NCBI RefSeq assembly: GCF_021018895.1
Contig: NC_079382.1
Span: forward strand, 21,808,001-21,872,000
Source of the DNA: Seriola aureovittata
Taxonomy: Eukaryota; Chordata; Actinopteri; Carangiformes; Carangidae
Length of the DNA: 64,000 nt
Direction: 5' to 3'
In this document: piece by piece, positions 12,301-24,027 of the stretch
Position numbering within the stretch: position 1 is the first letter of the stretch
How the letters are laid out: every line of letters begins with the position of its first letter
Notes under the pieces: generated by a model
Told to the model about the DNA's origin: nothing
Database searches by the model: none
Seen by the model: only the letters and a program-made list of their open reading frames with translations
Made by a program: the position numbers and the translations under genes

Positions 12301-15300
12301 ATGTTAATTATTTAGACATTTTAATGCAATTAAATCAGGACTGTAAGAGAACCTGTTGTTTCTCTTTGTTGTCCAGGATACTGTGAACCTCATGGTGCTC
12401 ATATTCGTTGATGACACTCCAGTAAGTGAGACTGTTTCCTTATATCTGAGTCATGTACGTTCAGATAAATCAACTTCTAAATCATCTCATTACTTTGCTC
12501 ATTTAAATATCTCCTGCATCTGCAGCCAGAACCAGCCACAGAACCTCCGTCTTCCCTGGTTCCATTTTTACAGAAGTTCGCCGACGTCAGCAACAAAAAG
12601 CCGTCGGTGAGTATCTCTGTGAGGGAGGACGAGACTTCACAGATTTAATTTAGTCCAACCAGCCACTTCCTATTCTGTGGATCTGTGTGTCGTCTTTTAT
12701 TTCTTCTGTGATGTGCACAACTAGACGTCTGTCTCCGCTTGGCAGGTGCTGAAGATGGAGCTGAGGGAGATCAGGAATCAGCAGGATCTCCTCTTTCGCT
12801 TCATAAACTTCCTGAAGCAGGAAGGAGCTGTGCATGTGCTGCAGTTCTGCCTCGCTGTGGGTGAGAACAACCGTCACACATGCAGAAAATCTTGCTGCAC
12901 ATTTAATCATTTATTAATGGCTTGGTAACCTAGATTATCTTTAAATAATTACTAGCTTTGAAAGCCTGTTGCAATCAAAGTTAAGTAGTTGGATAACCCG
13001 CCGGACCTCTGTGTTTCCAAGTAACCACTAACTGGTTCATCTATGAATCCATCCAGTTTCTTATCCCGAAGAGTAATTTCTCCATAGTTATTGGAAACAA
13101 ACCTGACATGCGTTTCTTTGCACTGATGAAAAACCGTGAGAGTAACTCTGGGATAGAAAGGTGATATGTTGAGTTTTTCCTCCAGAGGAGTTCAACGATA
13201 AGATCCTGAGTCCGGAGCTGAGTGACTCCGAGCTGCAGCGTCTGCACGGCGAGGTGCTGCACATCTACGAGACCTACTGCCTGGACGAAAGCATCGACAA
13301 GATCAGCTTCGACCCGTTCATCGTGGAGGAGATAAAGAACAGTAAGACGATACGACCGTCACCATGGTGCTGGGCTTTCCTCTTTTTTTGGCTTTAAAGC
13401 AGAGCAGCTGTGGACTCACGACGTCATAACTCAGCCTTAATGTGTTTTTCACAGTTCACTGAAGACAGTCAGAATCTCTTAAAACACTGAGGTGATGAAG
13501 GTTTTTGTAGATGTGTCTCTTCCACGACGGTTTGATGATCCTGAAGCAGTTGAAGTGAATATCTCTGTATTTATAGACTAATTAATAATTATGATTAATG
13601 CTAATTTACTGAACACTTTTGATATTATCATTCTTGCATTGCCATCAAAAACATACAACCTACAAAACCAAAAGTGGATCTGTAGAGAAAGTGTTCACTG
13701 GACTTGTGGGATAATTAAAGAAGGACTTAACTTTTGCTGACCTCCAGTGATTTCACTACTCACCTGGCTGCAGTGATGTACAGGTGTACTCCAGGACATT
13801 GTGACATCACCGCTGGTTGTGGTCAGAGGTCAAACAGACAGGACAGTGATACGTTGCTTTCAGCCTGGTGTTAAGTTCTTCTATAAACAATTTAGAACGC
13901 AGCGCTGCTTGTGTACAAACCCGTGTAGTTTCCTTCCTGTTTGTTTCCACCATAAACGATCCATCTTTCTACACAGAGAGCGGTTTGATTTAAGCTCCCT
14001 GTGTCCTCCCTCTCAGTTGCTAAAGGTCCGTACGGTGGTGTGGTGAAGCTGCAGACCATGCGCTGCCTGTTTGAGGCGTACGAACATGTGCTGTCTCTGC
14101 TGGAGAGAGTCTTCACCCCCATGTTCTGCCACAGCGATGAAGTAAGAGCTTTGCTTTCACAAGTAACTGAGAGTAGGAATGAAGACACTGAGTGACTGTG
14201 TATTCAAAATATAGACTTAGAGTATTTGTCAGTGTTGAAAGGTAACAAAGCATATTTATATTTGTACTTGTTTCAGATACTGGAATATTTCCATCTAGTG
14301 ATTCTACTTCACGACATTACATTGCAATATTTTGCTTTTAACTACATCACATTAGCTACTAGTGAGTCATGTTATAAAACATTAGAGGTACACTGAGGCC
14401 AGGACTGCACTGACTGTCTCCTCTCTGTGTTCAGTACTTCAGGCACCTGCTGAGAGGAGCCGAGTCTCTGACGAGGAACTCAAGAATCAACAGGTTTGTT
14501 TCACGTGGAAATCACAGAAAACAGAAATTTAAAAATGAATTGAGATCTTATTGATGCACATTATATGATCAGCGCCATAATTATTGAACAGTAAGGTGAA
14601 CCGGCTCATTTCATAGTCATAGTGAGGTTTTGATTCATTCATAATGACAGTTCATTTTATTGTACGAGTTTTGTCCAAACCGTCATTAGCTGCTTGTGCG
14701 TCTTATTCCAGAAATAGCTTCAGTTTGGAAGAAAACAGGTAAGTAGGTGTTCGGCATGTCACCTGTCTGCACAGAGTCTGCTGGATGCAAAGAGCAGAAT
14801 GCATTATGATGCATGCTGGCATGCAGTGTCAAAGAGAAACAGCTTGGTTGCAAATTACACAAGAGCTTTCAGGAGCGACGCGCTGCTGCGGCCGGTGGAT
14901 GAAAAAGGCCTGAAGTTGTCACAGCCGTCCTGTTTTACTGCACGTGTGCTGCACACCTGATGCAGCGTTTCATTTGTCACATGGTGCAGAGTGAAAGGCT
15001 ATGTCAGGTGATTTTTACAAATGTGATAGATGAATATTTATCTTCAAGGACCAGCAACAGAGCAGAGGAAGAGGGAACCGTTTCAGAGCAGTTAATAGCA
15101 GAGACGTGAAGATAGAAGCATGTGACAGGAAAAAAAGTCTGAGTTCGTTTTCTCTGTTCTCTTCTAGAAACACGTCAAAGCGAGGGGAGTCGTTCGGCAT
15201 CAGCAGAATCGGCAACAAAATCAAAGGTGTGTTCAAGAGCACGACCATGGAGGGTGCCATGCTGCCGCCGAGCGCCATGAACGAGATTGACGACGATTTG

Positions 15301-17998
15301 GTGAGTGAGAGACTCGGCGATGATGTTACGACCCTTGGTTTGTGCTCAGTAGAAATTTCTCTAAGACAATACAATTAAGATTTTCACTTTAATTTTTTTT
15401 AAAGAAATAACAATTAATAAGAAAATATTTCTGATCACAAATGACCTTTGTGAAAATGGATTGATTAGTCGCCTCTTTGTTAGACAGCTGCTTCTGTGCT
15501 CTGAAAACATCAAGCTGTGATGAGAATCAGCGACACTTCGGCTGCTCTTCGTGCCTCCGCACTCATTTATTCCTTCTTTCAATCAGTCCATTTTTCCATT
15601 AACAACTGTGTCATCCAGTCCTACAAAAATATGCACATGTACTGTATTTAAAACATAAACAAAAATACACAGGATCATGATGGATCTGTTTCTTGATGAC
15701 ATATTTTTTCCATGTGAATGTGGTTTAGCAGGAACTGTAAGATTTTAATTAGACTGTGATTTATTTTCTTTAAAATCAGTTGTTCCAAAGTAACCCCCAC
15801 ACACTTCAGGTAATATCGTATCTTAAATATTTGCCTGAATTCATTTATGAGTCTGACAGTGTCATTTGTTCCTGTTTGGCTCTTCTTGTTGCTGCAGGTG
15901 GAGGAGGCCACCGTCGTGATGGAGGACGATTCCCCCGCCGAGCCGGCCGGCACACCGGGCACCCAGAGGAACCTGTCGGCCTGGATCATCACCATCCCCT
16001 ACATCGACATCTATGACGACGAGGTCAAGAGGGAGAGGATCCCCGTCTTCTGCATCGATGTGGAACGCAACGATAGGAAGGAAGGTGAGAGCTTCGGTCT
16101 GCGCCGTCGTCTGTCTAATTAACAGCCGTGCTGCAGCTCATCTGATCCCTGATCAGCACGTGACCATGTTGCGATTCTCTTTTGTTCTTAGTAGTCGGTC
16201 ATGAAACTGAGAAGTGGTCGGTCTACAGAAGATACATGGAGTTCTACGTACTAGAATCCAAACTCACTGAATTCCACGGTAAAGTTTTAGCTGCTTTTTG
16301 TTGGTGATGTTCCCTTTATATTAAAGCTCCATCATGCGTCTCCAAACTGTGTCTCATATTAAATGTTTTCTTTCCAGGCACATTTGCAGATGCACAGCTT
16401 CCATCCAAAAGAATCATCGGACCAAAGAATTATGAATTCCTCTCATCAAAAAGGGAAGAGTTTGAGGAATATTTGCAGGTATTCCACCTGGACACTAACA
16501 TGAATATCTATTGGAGTTAATAATTACAGTGTATTTTTTTCTAGTTTTTGCTGTTTAATGGCTCTTTGGTGTGAAGTCTGATTGTTTTTAGACTTCGCAG
16601 AGATGTGTGAGGTCTCATTAACTGAATTTAACTTTAGTGCTTTATACATTTGTATATTGGCACCAGAGGGCAGTAAAACAAAACATTGTTAGGGAGATAT
16701 TAAATGACTGAGTCAAGGGTGTTTACTTTAATTATGAACATTTAAAATCAAGTAACAACGTTTCAATGTTTACACATGTAAAAGTTTCCCTTACAAATCA
16801 AAATTGTCTCATGATTAGAGGAAATAAGAATTTCTTATTTATTCTCACTCATTGTGTAGATGCATACAGGAGGTTTTTCTGTTTGTACGTGGCCTGGTGG
16901 CAGATGTTGAAGCTTGTATTCTGAGGAAGAACATCAGTTAAACAACTAAAGCTCCTGGTGTTTGTGTTTGTGTCCAGAGGCTCCTGCAGCATCCAGAGCT
17001 CAGTAACAGTCAGCTGCTGGCAGACTTCCTGTCTCCTCATAGCATGGAGTCTCAGTTCCTGGACAGGATGCTGCCTGATGTCAACCTTGGTAAGTAGCAA
17101 TATATATTCCCTCCAGGAGCTGGAGAGCACGAGTCTTACTACAGAGATGTAAGATGTCTTCAGTCAGATTTAAGGGAAAACACATTAATTGTGATGATAT
17201 AAATTCATCATGTTATCATTCCATAAGGAAAACCTCAATTTAAAACTAATACAGTCAGTCATTCATGCTTTTGTTTTGGTCTCTAGTTACTTGATTTTCA
17301 GTTAAATTATTCTACATGTGACTTTGCATCTATTTCCTTTGCCCTGCTGTAAGAAAACGTTGTTATGAATATTGTGTACAATGATTACAATCATGTCACC
17401 CAGACGTGCTGCCACAGAATAAATATATTTTCCTTCCTGACACATTTTCCATCAGGTCATAGTGTCTTTGAACTGGCCTTTAGCTGGCCAGGCCTCTCTG
17501 ACCTCTGACCTCTTTCTTTGTTCACGTCCTTCTGCCTTTTCTTCAGTGATCAGTACTTTCACTTTTCCTTCATATTTCCAGTGTTATTTACTAACTAATT
17601 AGAGTTTTTGTTTCACAGGGAAAATTTTCAAGTCTGTACCAGGGAAGCTGATAAAGGAGGTGAGCTGAAACTCTGTTGTAAAGATGATTTATTTGTCCTT
17701 CCTTACCTCCATGTAGATTTAAAGTCTACTCTCCTGTTTCCAGTCTTCATACTGAGCTAACAGGCTTCCTGCTGCTGCTTCAGATTTACTGAACTTTACC
17801 TTCTCATTTAAATCTTAGAAAGAAACTAAATAAATAGATATATTTCCAGCATCTGTGCGTTATTATTCTGCCTGTTAGAGATTCATCACTAAGGCTGGAA
17901 TCTGGCCACGATGGTTAAGTGGTGTTAAGGTGTCTCTATTTCACTCTTCAGTTTGCCGACACACACCAGGTGTTAGTGCTGTAGCTAGTTCAACAAGG

Positions 17999-18029
<31 letters not shown>

Positions 18030-21000
18030 GGTGGTATTAAACACTGTGAAACTGTGTTTTCCAGAGAGGACAGAACCTGGAGCCTTTCATCCAGTCGTTC
18101 TTCAACTCCTGCGAGTCGCCCAAACCCAAACCCAGCCGGCCGGAGCTGACCATCCTCAGCCCCACGGCAGAGAACAACAAGAAGGTGAAATAAACACCAG
18201 GCTCAGTAAACGTCTCTCTCCTGCTGAAACCAGAGCAGAGGTTTTGTTATTGGCAACGTTGCTGTTGATCTCCAGAGAATGAAAAGTTCCATTTGCTCAG
18301 ATCTGAGAGGAAAAGGAACATCCTCTTTTCCCAGGAAAGAAAAAGTCATGTTTGTTTTCATGATTAAGCTTAACTGTCTCCATGGAGACAGTTTGGATAA
18401 ATGAAGGGTTGTCGCCTGTGTGTCTTGTTAGCACAATAAAGGGGGTGGATGGCTGGGAGAAAATAATAATACAGTATGTTTTTCTTTATATAGTAAAGTA
18501 TCACAGCCTGGTAGAAGTTTTTCTTCTGAGGTCACTGTTGCACTGATACTAACTTCACCATGAACACACACTGTAGAGCAATGATGTGGTTTTAATTATT
18601 AAGAGTGGAGAAGTCAGACACATAGTTGGTTTGGGTTTTCATGGGATTTGTTGATAGTACTAAAATAAAGAAGCACTCCAGCCTTAATCTTTAAAACAGA
18701 ATTACCAGTTAAATTCTTGCTACATCTTCAGTTGTTCTCTCGACGTTAGACGTGATCAGACCCTGTAGATGAATAATTCACATCTGGTGTCGTGTGATTC
18801 TTTATTTTCTTTTTACTTTATTCCTGATGATTCATTTTCACCTGCAGCTCTTCAGCAGCCTGTTCAAGAACAACGCAAACCTGTCAGAGAGTTCGGAGAG
18901 GAGAGCCAACCCCAACTACTTCATGGAGCTGCTCACTGTTCATGGCATGTATGACTACATGATGTACGTCGGTAAGTGATGGTGATGGTGCGTTTAATAA
19001 AACTCAACTAAACATGCAACAGCTTGTCAGTTTGTAACACCTCTCTCCTCTTACTGTGTTGTACGAGTTCATTTCTGTTTCATTTCCGAGGAGCAGCTGC
19101 CGTTATCACAGGGGACAGACGTTATTACAGCAAACACAGACTGTTAACTGACATAGCTTCACTAGGGAGGAGCAAAAAATGATGCATTTATACTCAGATG
19201 ACCAGGTGACGATCAGGTTCCATTCAGCTGTCACCGTGTTTTATATGTGCTTTTAAAGTCAAATGAAATTACTAACATGAGGTTTGATAATGACACAGGA
19301 TGAAGAGTGAGAGCTGCACCTGCTCTCACTCTCCAGATGTTTCCATTTCCGCAGTCATAAACTGAAAGGTGTCAGATGTCTTAATGACGTCCTCAATCAT
19401 CACATCTGTAAATCATTCAACTTCACTGGGAAGATTTTTACTTTCATCCTGTTTTTTTCCTTATGAAAAAACACCCAGAATCTGAGAGTCATTTTACAGC
19501 TGTACGTGAGAAATTCAATATTCTTCTCAAAAACAGCTTCCTGGGAGCTGATTGCTCACAGCAAAGCGCTCCATCCTCAGATGCAGATGTTTTGATTGAC
19601 AGGTCGAGTGGTGTTCCACATGCCCGACTGGCTGCATCACATTCTGGCCGCCGGGAGAATCCTGTTCAAGAACACGTTCGAGGCCTACATGGACCAGTAC
19701 ATGCAGTCCAAACTGCAGCAGATCCTCCAGGAGCACCGCATGGTGTCCCTCATCACACAGCTCAGAGGTGGGAAACTGCTTCTTACTAAAGACGTGTTTG
19801 TGTTAAAGAGTTAAGGTCCATTTTCTTCCTGCTGATATAATTCCAACCACCATGACAGGGAAAACAGACTTCAGCTAACGTTTCTTTGTCAGTGGCTCAG
19901 ACTCCTGATGTAAAGATATTTTACTCTTAAATAAATCATGGCACGAGGGGCCACTAAGCTTTTGTTATTATTGTATAATAATAAGTACATTTATTGCAGC
20001 ACAGCACTCAGGTAACATCTCTAAGGTCTCTTTATTTTTATGCTGCTTCACTTTTCTTCACACGTAAATGTAAAAAAGACACTTTTATTTAAAAGATACA
20101 GTTTTCAGATTCAGATTTTATGCTCTAAACATATCAAGATATAATACATTTTTAGATTAAAGCCACATTTGCCAAGGCATAAGGAATCAGCATTAATAAA
20201 ACACTATGTTATAAGTGTTATAAATATGTAAGTGTACTTGAATGTGGAACACCCTCTTGTGAATATATTTTACATCCAGTATTTCTACTTTTAGTGAAAG
20301 AACTTCTTCCAACTAAGGTTGTTCAGTGTCACCAAAGTGTATTTGGCTGCTCTACATCGGCTCCAATGAAACAAAACTCCAGTTCCTCCCATATTTTTTT
20401 CCAGATCTGAAGGACAGTTTAGAATTTCTTGATCAGAATTCAGTAAATGAAAAAGTTGGTAGAGACAGTTTCCCTCTCCTCTGTCACTGACTGATGGAGA
20501 CAGACAGAAGGACAGAGACACGAAGTCACAGGGAGGAGAAGCTCTGACGGATCAAACTTTATTTTTCTGTTCTCTTCATGTCGTTGTTTCTTCCTGCAGA
20601 CGCTGTGTTCTGTGAGGACGGCGAGGAGCGAACCACCGACGACAAACAAGTCAGAGCCAAGCAGACGTTCGAGGAGATGATGAAGTATTTACCAGGTCGG
20701 TTTGATCAGTTTTCCTTCCATTATAAGAGCCGTGTCCGTCAGATTGCTTTGGAGGTTTTCTGTCCTAATGCAGTTTAAAAGCAACATTAATGGATTTTTT
20801 GTTCAGCTCATGTTTTACTGACATATTATCACACTCTGCAGGTGATGTAGTAAATATGATGGAAACAGAGCAACTTACTATCCCATTAGAGTTTCGTTTG
20901 TGATCTAATATTCCCTCTTTTCGCTCTGTGTTTGGTCTCTACCAACTCTTGAAAACATTATCTGTCTCTTCAGCTGCTAAATGCTGCACTGTGTTCCCCA

Positions 21001-23842
21001 GATGCTCTCGCACTGTCTGTCTGCTGAGAGTGATGAGACTAAACTTTACAGTAAATATCTCAGAAAACCAAATCTTTGAGCTAAAAGTTCCTTAGAGCTT
21101 CTTTTTAATATAAAAAAAAATATTTAGTTAATGGAGATTTAACCAGGATAAAGATGTTTAAAACAATGAGCTGATTCCTGACTTATGTTGTTTAATAAAA
21201 TACAGTTGTGATAAGAGAAAAAAGGTTGTTTCACTTCAGCTTTAACACCGGAGCTGATTCCAGGTGCAGCCCTGTGTTTATCAGAAAAAGTGAGGCTCTA
21301 GTTTCACTACTTCACACACACTTCTTGTTTCTGTTATCATAGACAAATTCCAGACAAGTAGGTTGGAACATGGACTGAACAGACATTATAGATAAATCAT
21401 AGAGGCTGCTGCATACAGGTGACCACAGGACACATCAAATGATTTACATCCCAAAAAACATCCGTGAAAAGCATCAAAACATCAATAAAAAGGTGTAATG
21501 GTGAGATTTCAGCACAGATAAAAATATCCCACTAATTCATTTTGGGTGTGTTATACGTTAAAACACTGGACAAGGCTGTCACCTATTATTACTACCACTA
21601 ATACCATCCTCTTTCTTATACTCAGGACACTCTGCCAACAGCTCAAAGCCACGTTACAAAACTTAATTAAATTGAAGATGTGTGTGTGTTTGTTTGTTTG
21701 TGTCAGACTTTGTGGGAAAGTGCATCGGCGAGGAGGCGAAGTACGAAGGTATCCGGCTGCTCTTTGACGGTTTCCAGCAGCCGCTCCTCAACAAGCAGGT
21801 AAAGAGACAATAGGAAACAACAGAGCTGCAGTAAATGTCAGTTTGGTGAAGCTTTATTATTCTTTCGATTCAACCTGACAAACATCCTGTACTTCAGGTA
21901 TCCAGTGGTTTTAATACATGTGTGTACTTGTCTCAGGTGTTGACTGTTGATTGGTGCAGTTCTTCTGTTTCTCTATTTCTATCATGTTGTAATGTCTGAG
22001 ACTGAGACACAGATACAATTATTTAATAAAAAGGACTCATTATAATAACATTGTTAAAATAAACCAGACTTCCTGAGGCAGAGCTGCTTGGTATTGTTTG
22101 AAAATCTTTGAGTTCCTGTTGGATTTTTGTGATAACCTTTTTCTACAAAATAAAATTCAACAAAATAAAAGTCCTAAAATGTTAGAAGACTGAACAAGAA
22201 CTATTATTATTATTATTATTATTATTTATTTGTGTTCAAACTAAAGAATCGATAAACATAAAAGATATATATGCACAAAACATTCACATATATACAGAAA
22301 CACTTTTATATAGACTCAGATACACATGAATGTTTATGTGCATCAGAGGTAGGAAACTAAAAGCTCCTAGAGTAAAGTAGGACAATTAGATGTGATATGG
22401 CTGCGAGAACAACATAACGTTAAGGTCAAATAAGACGTGGCAGGTAGAATAAAACCAACACTTTCCTCTCTAACAGCAGTGGTTTGTGATTTTGTCTCTG
22501 TGTCCTCAGATGACGTACGTCCTGCTGGACATCGCGGTGCAGGAGCTGTTTCCTGAACTCAGCAAGGTAAACAAGTGACAGTGGAGAATGTAAAGAAACG
22601 TTACAGGAGGAGACACAGCTCACTGTGATGTTTGAGACTGTGTACCATGAATTCTTACACAGTCAGAGCAGATGGAAATAAACAGGAGACTAAAACAGGA
22701 CCTGATGTAGGAGATTCCTCATATTGTCAGTATCAATTCCCCCCAGTGTTTCACAGCAAAGGGACATGTTCTGTTCTCTGGAAAGCCTTTTTCATGAGAG
22801 GGGGAGTAAATACATTTGTCTGTATAAAATTCTTCTTAAAACATGATTGAACATAATATAAATCAGACGTGTTTCTCTCTCCAGTTGAGGCATATAAAGG
22901 CCCTTCCTGCTATTTGAGAATTTACGATGTTCACTACTGAGCTGGAGTGAGAGTGTGGTTAGCTTAGCTTAGCTTAAAGAATAGAAGCCTGTAAAACTCA
23001 CTGACTGATGTGCTATTTTAAAGAAATGTAAAAACCAGTTTGGGATGTCATGGTAACAACAGAGTTGATGACGACGGTTTTAGAAACCTGGGTGTGATTG
23101 GAGTGAGCTGCAAACACTCACCACACCCAGCTGTTGTTCAAAGCACTTCTTTGCCCCTAAAACCAAAACTTTTAATTTTTAATCACTGTGTGATGTGTCA
23201 CTGTGGTGACTCAGTGGCTAAATCTCAACAACTACTGGATGAATTATTATTTTGTACAGACATTTTCTCACAGGATCGATTTTAATAACTTTGATTAACC
23301 TTTAGTTCAAGTTAAACTTTTAATTTGCTTTAAATATTAGTTTGTGATAAACTCCTGCAGAGCTGATGAATTTCCCTTTAGCTCATAGCTCTGCTGTAAG
23401 TTTTTGTGTGTTGCCGCTGAGCCAAACTACGAGCAGTAACCTCTCAGAGGGCGGCATGATTTTATTTATTTAATTAATCTGCAATCAGATCAGACAAAAT
23501 AAGGATTCTGATTATTAGAAAAATGTCGTGTATTGGATCTGATTATCAGCTGACGCCTTGTTTAACGGACAACAGAACATTAGCTTGTCTGTACAGAGCT
23601 AACTTCAGTGACAGAAACAAAAGCAGTGAGTGGTGAAGTGTGGTCCGACCTAGTTCCAGTTTGTTCTGTACATGACTGTGAGTTTGATTTTACAAATCTA
23701 GGTTTTGTTTTTTTTTTTTAAATCTGGCACTCAGCTGCTCATCTTCAGATGAACAAAAGCAAAAAACAGAATGTGAGTGTCTGGTTTAATTCAGGTGTTT
23801 TATGTTTCTCAGCAGGGAGTGAAGGAGACGACCTTCATGTGA
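7599..23842 (+). CDS. snx14: snx14, sorting nexin 14 (complete, 29 coding exons)
   Basis: Exons: 7599-7735, 8932-9052, 9243-9322, 10299-10377, 10509-10552, 10653-10740, 11211-11295, 11711-11867, 11984-12059, 12377-12421, 12526-12606, 12746-12860, 13186-13341, 14017-14141, 14435-14493, 14712-14738, 15168-15300, 15898-16084, 16192-16278, 16378-16478, 16978-17089, 17619-17659, 18065-18184, 18848-18971, 19603-19767, 20600-20695, 21707-21798, 22510-22566, 23813-23842. All introns are GT-AG, all phases agree, and the sum is 2820 bases, or 939 residues; human is about 946. The protein is an ER-anchored RGS-PX sorting nexin acting at ER-lipid droplet contacts and in endolysosome/autophagy homeostasis; human loss causes a cerebellar ataxia (SCAR20). 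The ATG at 7599 gives an N-terminus of nearly the same length as human. A second copy of the last exon lies at 29294-29323. Confidence 0.96.
8085..8400. repeat. Degenerate tandem repeat in snx14 intron 1
   Basis: Imperfect units like CACTTTGTGGTTGTGTTATG, CACTGTGTGGTCATGTTGCAT and CACATTGTGGTCATGTTATG recur every 30-40 bases. The TTTGTGGTCATTTTG type is a common intronic minisatellite in fish. Confidence 0.65.
9390..9715. repeat. Decayed interspersed repeat in snx14 intron 3
   Basis: The order ATATAAAGTACTTAAAT, AATTAAATAATATAAC, TCTGAATGCAGGACCTTCA, GATGGAGTATTTTTAAA and TTCTTCTACCACTTT matches a very common teleost repeat that I remember ending in 'AGTACTTCTTCCACC'. Class not assigned. Related pieces seem present at 14215-14345 and 20020-20290. 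Confidence 0.5.
10299..12421 (+). CDS. snx14: snx14 exons 4-10: PXA domain
   Basis: Residues about 113-304. The frame runs from [16 protein letters not shown] through [34 protein letters not shown], the helix [18 protein letters not shown] and the segment [18 protein letters not shown] to [19 protein letters not shown]. These are the usual PXA landmarks of the SNX13/14/19/25 group, in which PXA lies between the membrane anchor and the RGS domain and contributes to lipid handling together with the C-terminal nexin domain. The exons are short (44-157 bases), and introns alternate between phases as expected for this gene. Confidence 0.93.
11684..11704. repeat. GT microsatellite at the snx14 exon 8 acceptor
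   Basis: About ten GT units run directly into CTGCAG, replacing the usual pyrimidine tract before exon 8 (11711). Confidence 0.85.
12526..14493 (+). CDS. snx14: snx14 exons 11-15: RGS-homology domain
   Basis: Residues about 305-482. After a proline-rich linker ([14 protein letters not shown]), the RGS-like helices are read as [56 protein letters not shown] and [18 protein letters not shown]. The domain ends in [18 protein letters not shown]. The spacing and the FDPF turn match vertebrate SNX14. In this subfamily the RGS fold is divergent, and GTPase-activating activity is weak or absent as far as I know. A potential acidic insert in the intron after exon 14 is not coding. Confidence 0.92.
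14215..14345. repeat. Fragment of the same interspersed repeat in snx14 intron 14
   Basis: It contains GTACTTGTTTCAGATACTGG and CTACTTCACGACATTACATT, similar to the 'ACTCCACTACATTT' part of the common teleost repeat. Short and diverged. Confidence 0.35.
14712..14738 (+). CDS. snx14: snx14 exon 16: 27-base in-frame microexon
   Basis: The exon contributes nine residues, spelling (R)NSFSLEEN(R) between RGS and PX. It is phase 2 on both sides, so skipping it keeps the frame. The matching human stretch, GSLSLDDFR, is absent from some isoforms as I recall. The region just upstream of the acceptor has TGC words (GCTGCTTGTGCGTC at about 14690-14703), the kind of motif found before SRRM4-dependent neuronal microexons. 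Exon identity is supported by position and by the serine-rich match; its alternative use is inferred. Confidence 0.8.
15168..15300 (+). CDS. snx14: snx14 exon 17: conserved linker before PX
   Basis: Forty-four residues begin [20 protein letters not shown] and continue [13 protein letters not shown]. The segment is almost identical to mammalian SNX14 ([17 protein letters not shown]), which is striking for a linker between folded domains and suggests a binding or regulatory role, possibly phosphorylation of the basic Ser-rich stretch. The end (NEIDDDL) is acidic and more variable. Confidence 0.92.
15898..17089 (+). CDS. snx14: snx14 exons 18-21: PX domain
   Basis: Residues about 537-698. An acidic lead-in ([13 protein letters not shown]) is followed by strand [15 protein letters not shown], the core [16 protein letters not shown], the proline loop region [20 protein letters not shown] and helices [23 protein letters not shown]14 PX has a non-canonical pocket compared with PI3P-binding PX domains. 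The exon 19 acceptor is a TTAGTAG tandem site: use of the first AG gives KEVVGHE and the second drops one valine. Introns here are short (100-600 bases). Confidence 0.93.
17619..22566 (+). CDS. snx14: snx14 exons 22-28: linker and C-terminal nexin domain
   Basis: Residues about 699-930. The linker contains [19 protein letters not shown], conserved in mammals. The nexin C-terminal domain starts near [19 protein letters not shown] and includes [59 protein letters not shown] and the end [17 protein letters not shown]. In SNX-RGS proteins this domain packs against PXA to form a lipid-binding module and is needed for lipid-droplet association. All junctions keep frame. Several donors are weak (GTGAAA after exon 23, GTCGGT after exon 26). 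Confidence 0.93.
17998..18028. repeat. ATG/TGA trinucleotide microsatellite
   Basis: About ten perfect GAT/ATG units in snx14 intron 22, 37 bases before exon 23. They create a run of start codons with no coding meaning. Confidence 0.9.
20020..20290. repeat. Fragment of the same interspersed repeat in snx14 intron 25
   Basis: It contains CAGATTCAGATTTTATGCTC, AAACATATCAAGATATAATA and a final AGTATTTCTACTTTTAGTGA, again in the order of the common teleost repeat. Diverged. Confidence 0.4.
22202..22227. repeat. TAT trinucleotide microsatellite
   Basis: About eight to nine perfect ATT units in snx14 intron 27. Confidence 0.9.
23813..23842 (+). CDS. snx14: snx14 exon 29, proximal terminal exon
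   Basis: After a pyrimidine tract and TTTCTCAG, the exon reads QGVKETTFM and TGA in phase 0 with exon 28. Mammalian SNX14 also ends in a short exon finishing in Met (VQKEVTSVTSWM as I recall), so the length fits though the sequence has drifted. The acceptor is CAGCAG, so the Gln is optional. A poly(A) signal follows about 100 bases after the stop. Confidence 0.8.
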   Translation, partial: QGVKETTFM

Positions 23843-23943
23843 AGTCAACACTGAATCCACATCCTGGACGATCGACGTGCAATACACAACGATTTCCAAC
23901 ACCTCTGGAAACACCTCTACATTCCAATGTTTATTAATGCACA

Positions 23944-23949
23944 AATAAA
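23944..23949 (+). terminator. snx14: Poly(A) signal of snx14, proximal
   Basis: AATAAA within CACAAATAAAGATATAT lies 102 bases after the stop, followed by a TGTCTCCTGTGTTTTC stretch that can serve as GU-rich element. The same arrangement recurs at 29425. Confidence 0.7.
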
Positions 23950-24027
23950 GATATATATTTATTGATGTCACCGCAGTGAAAGCTGTCTCCTGTGTTTTCT
24001 TTCAGAGCCAATGAAAATATTAACACA

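Noticed and set aside
17998..18282. Open frame starting with ten Met codons
   Set aside because: Created by an ATG microsatellite in an intron; the real exon 23 (18065-18184) is read in another frame.
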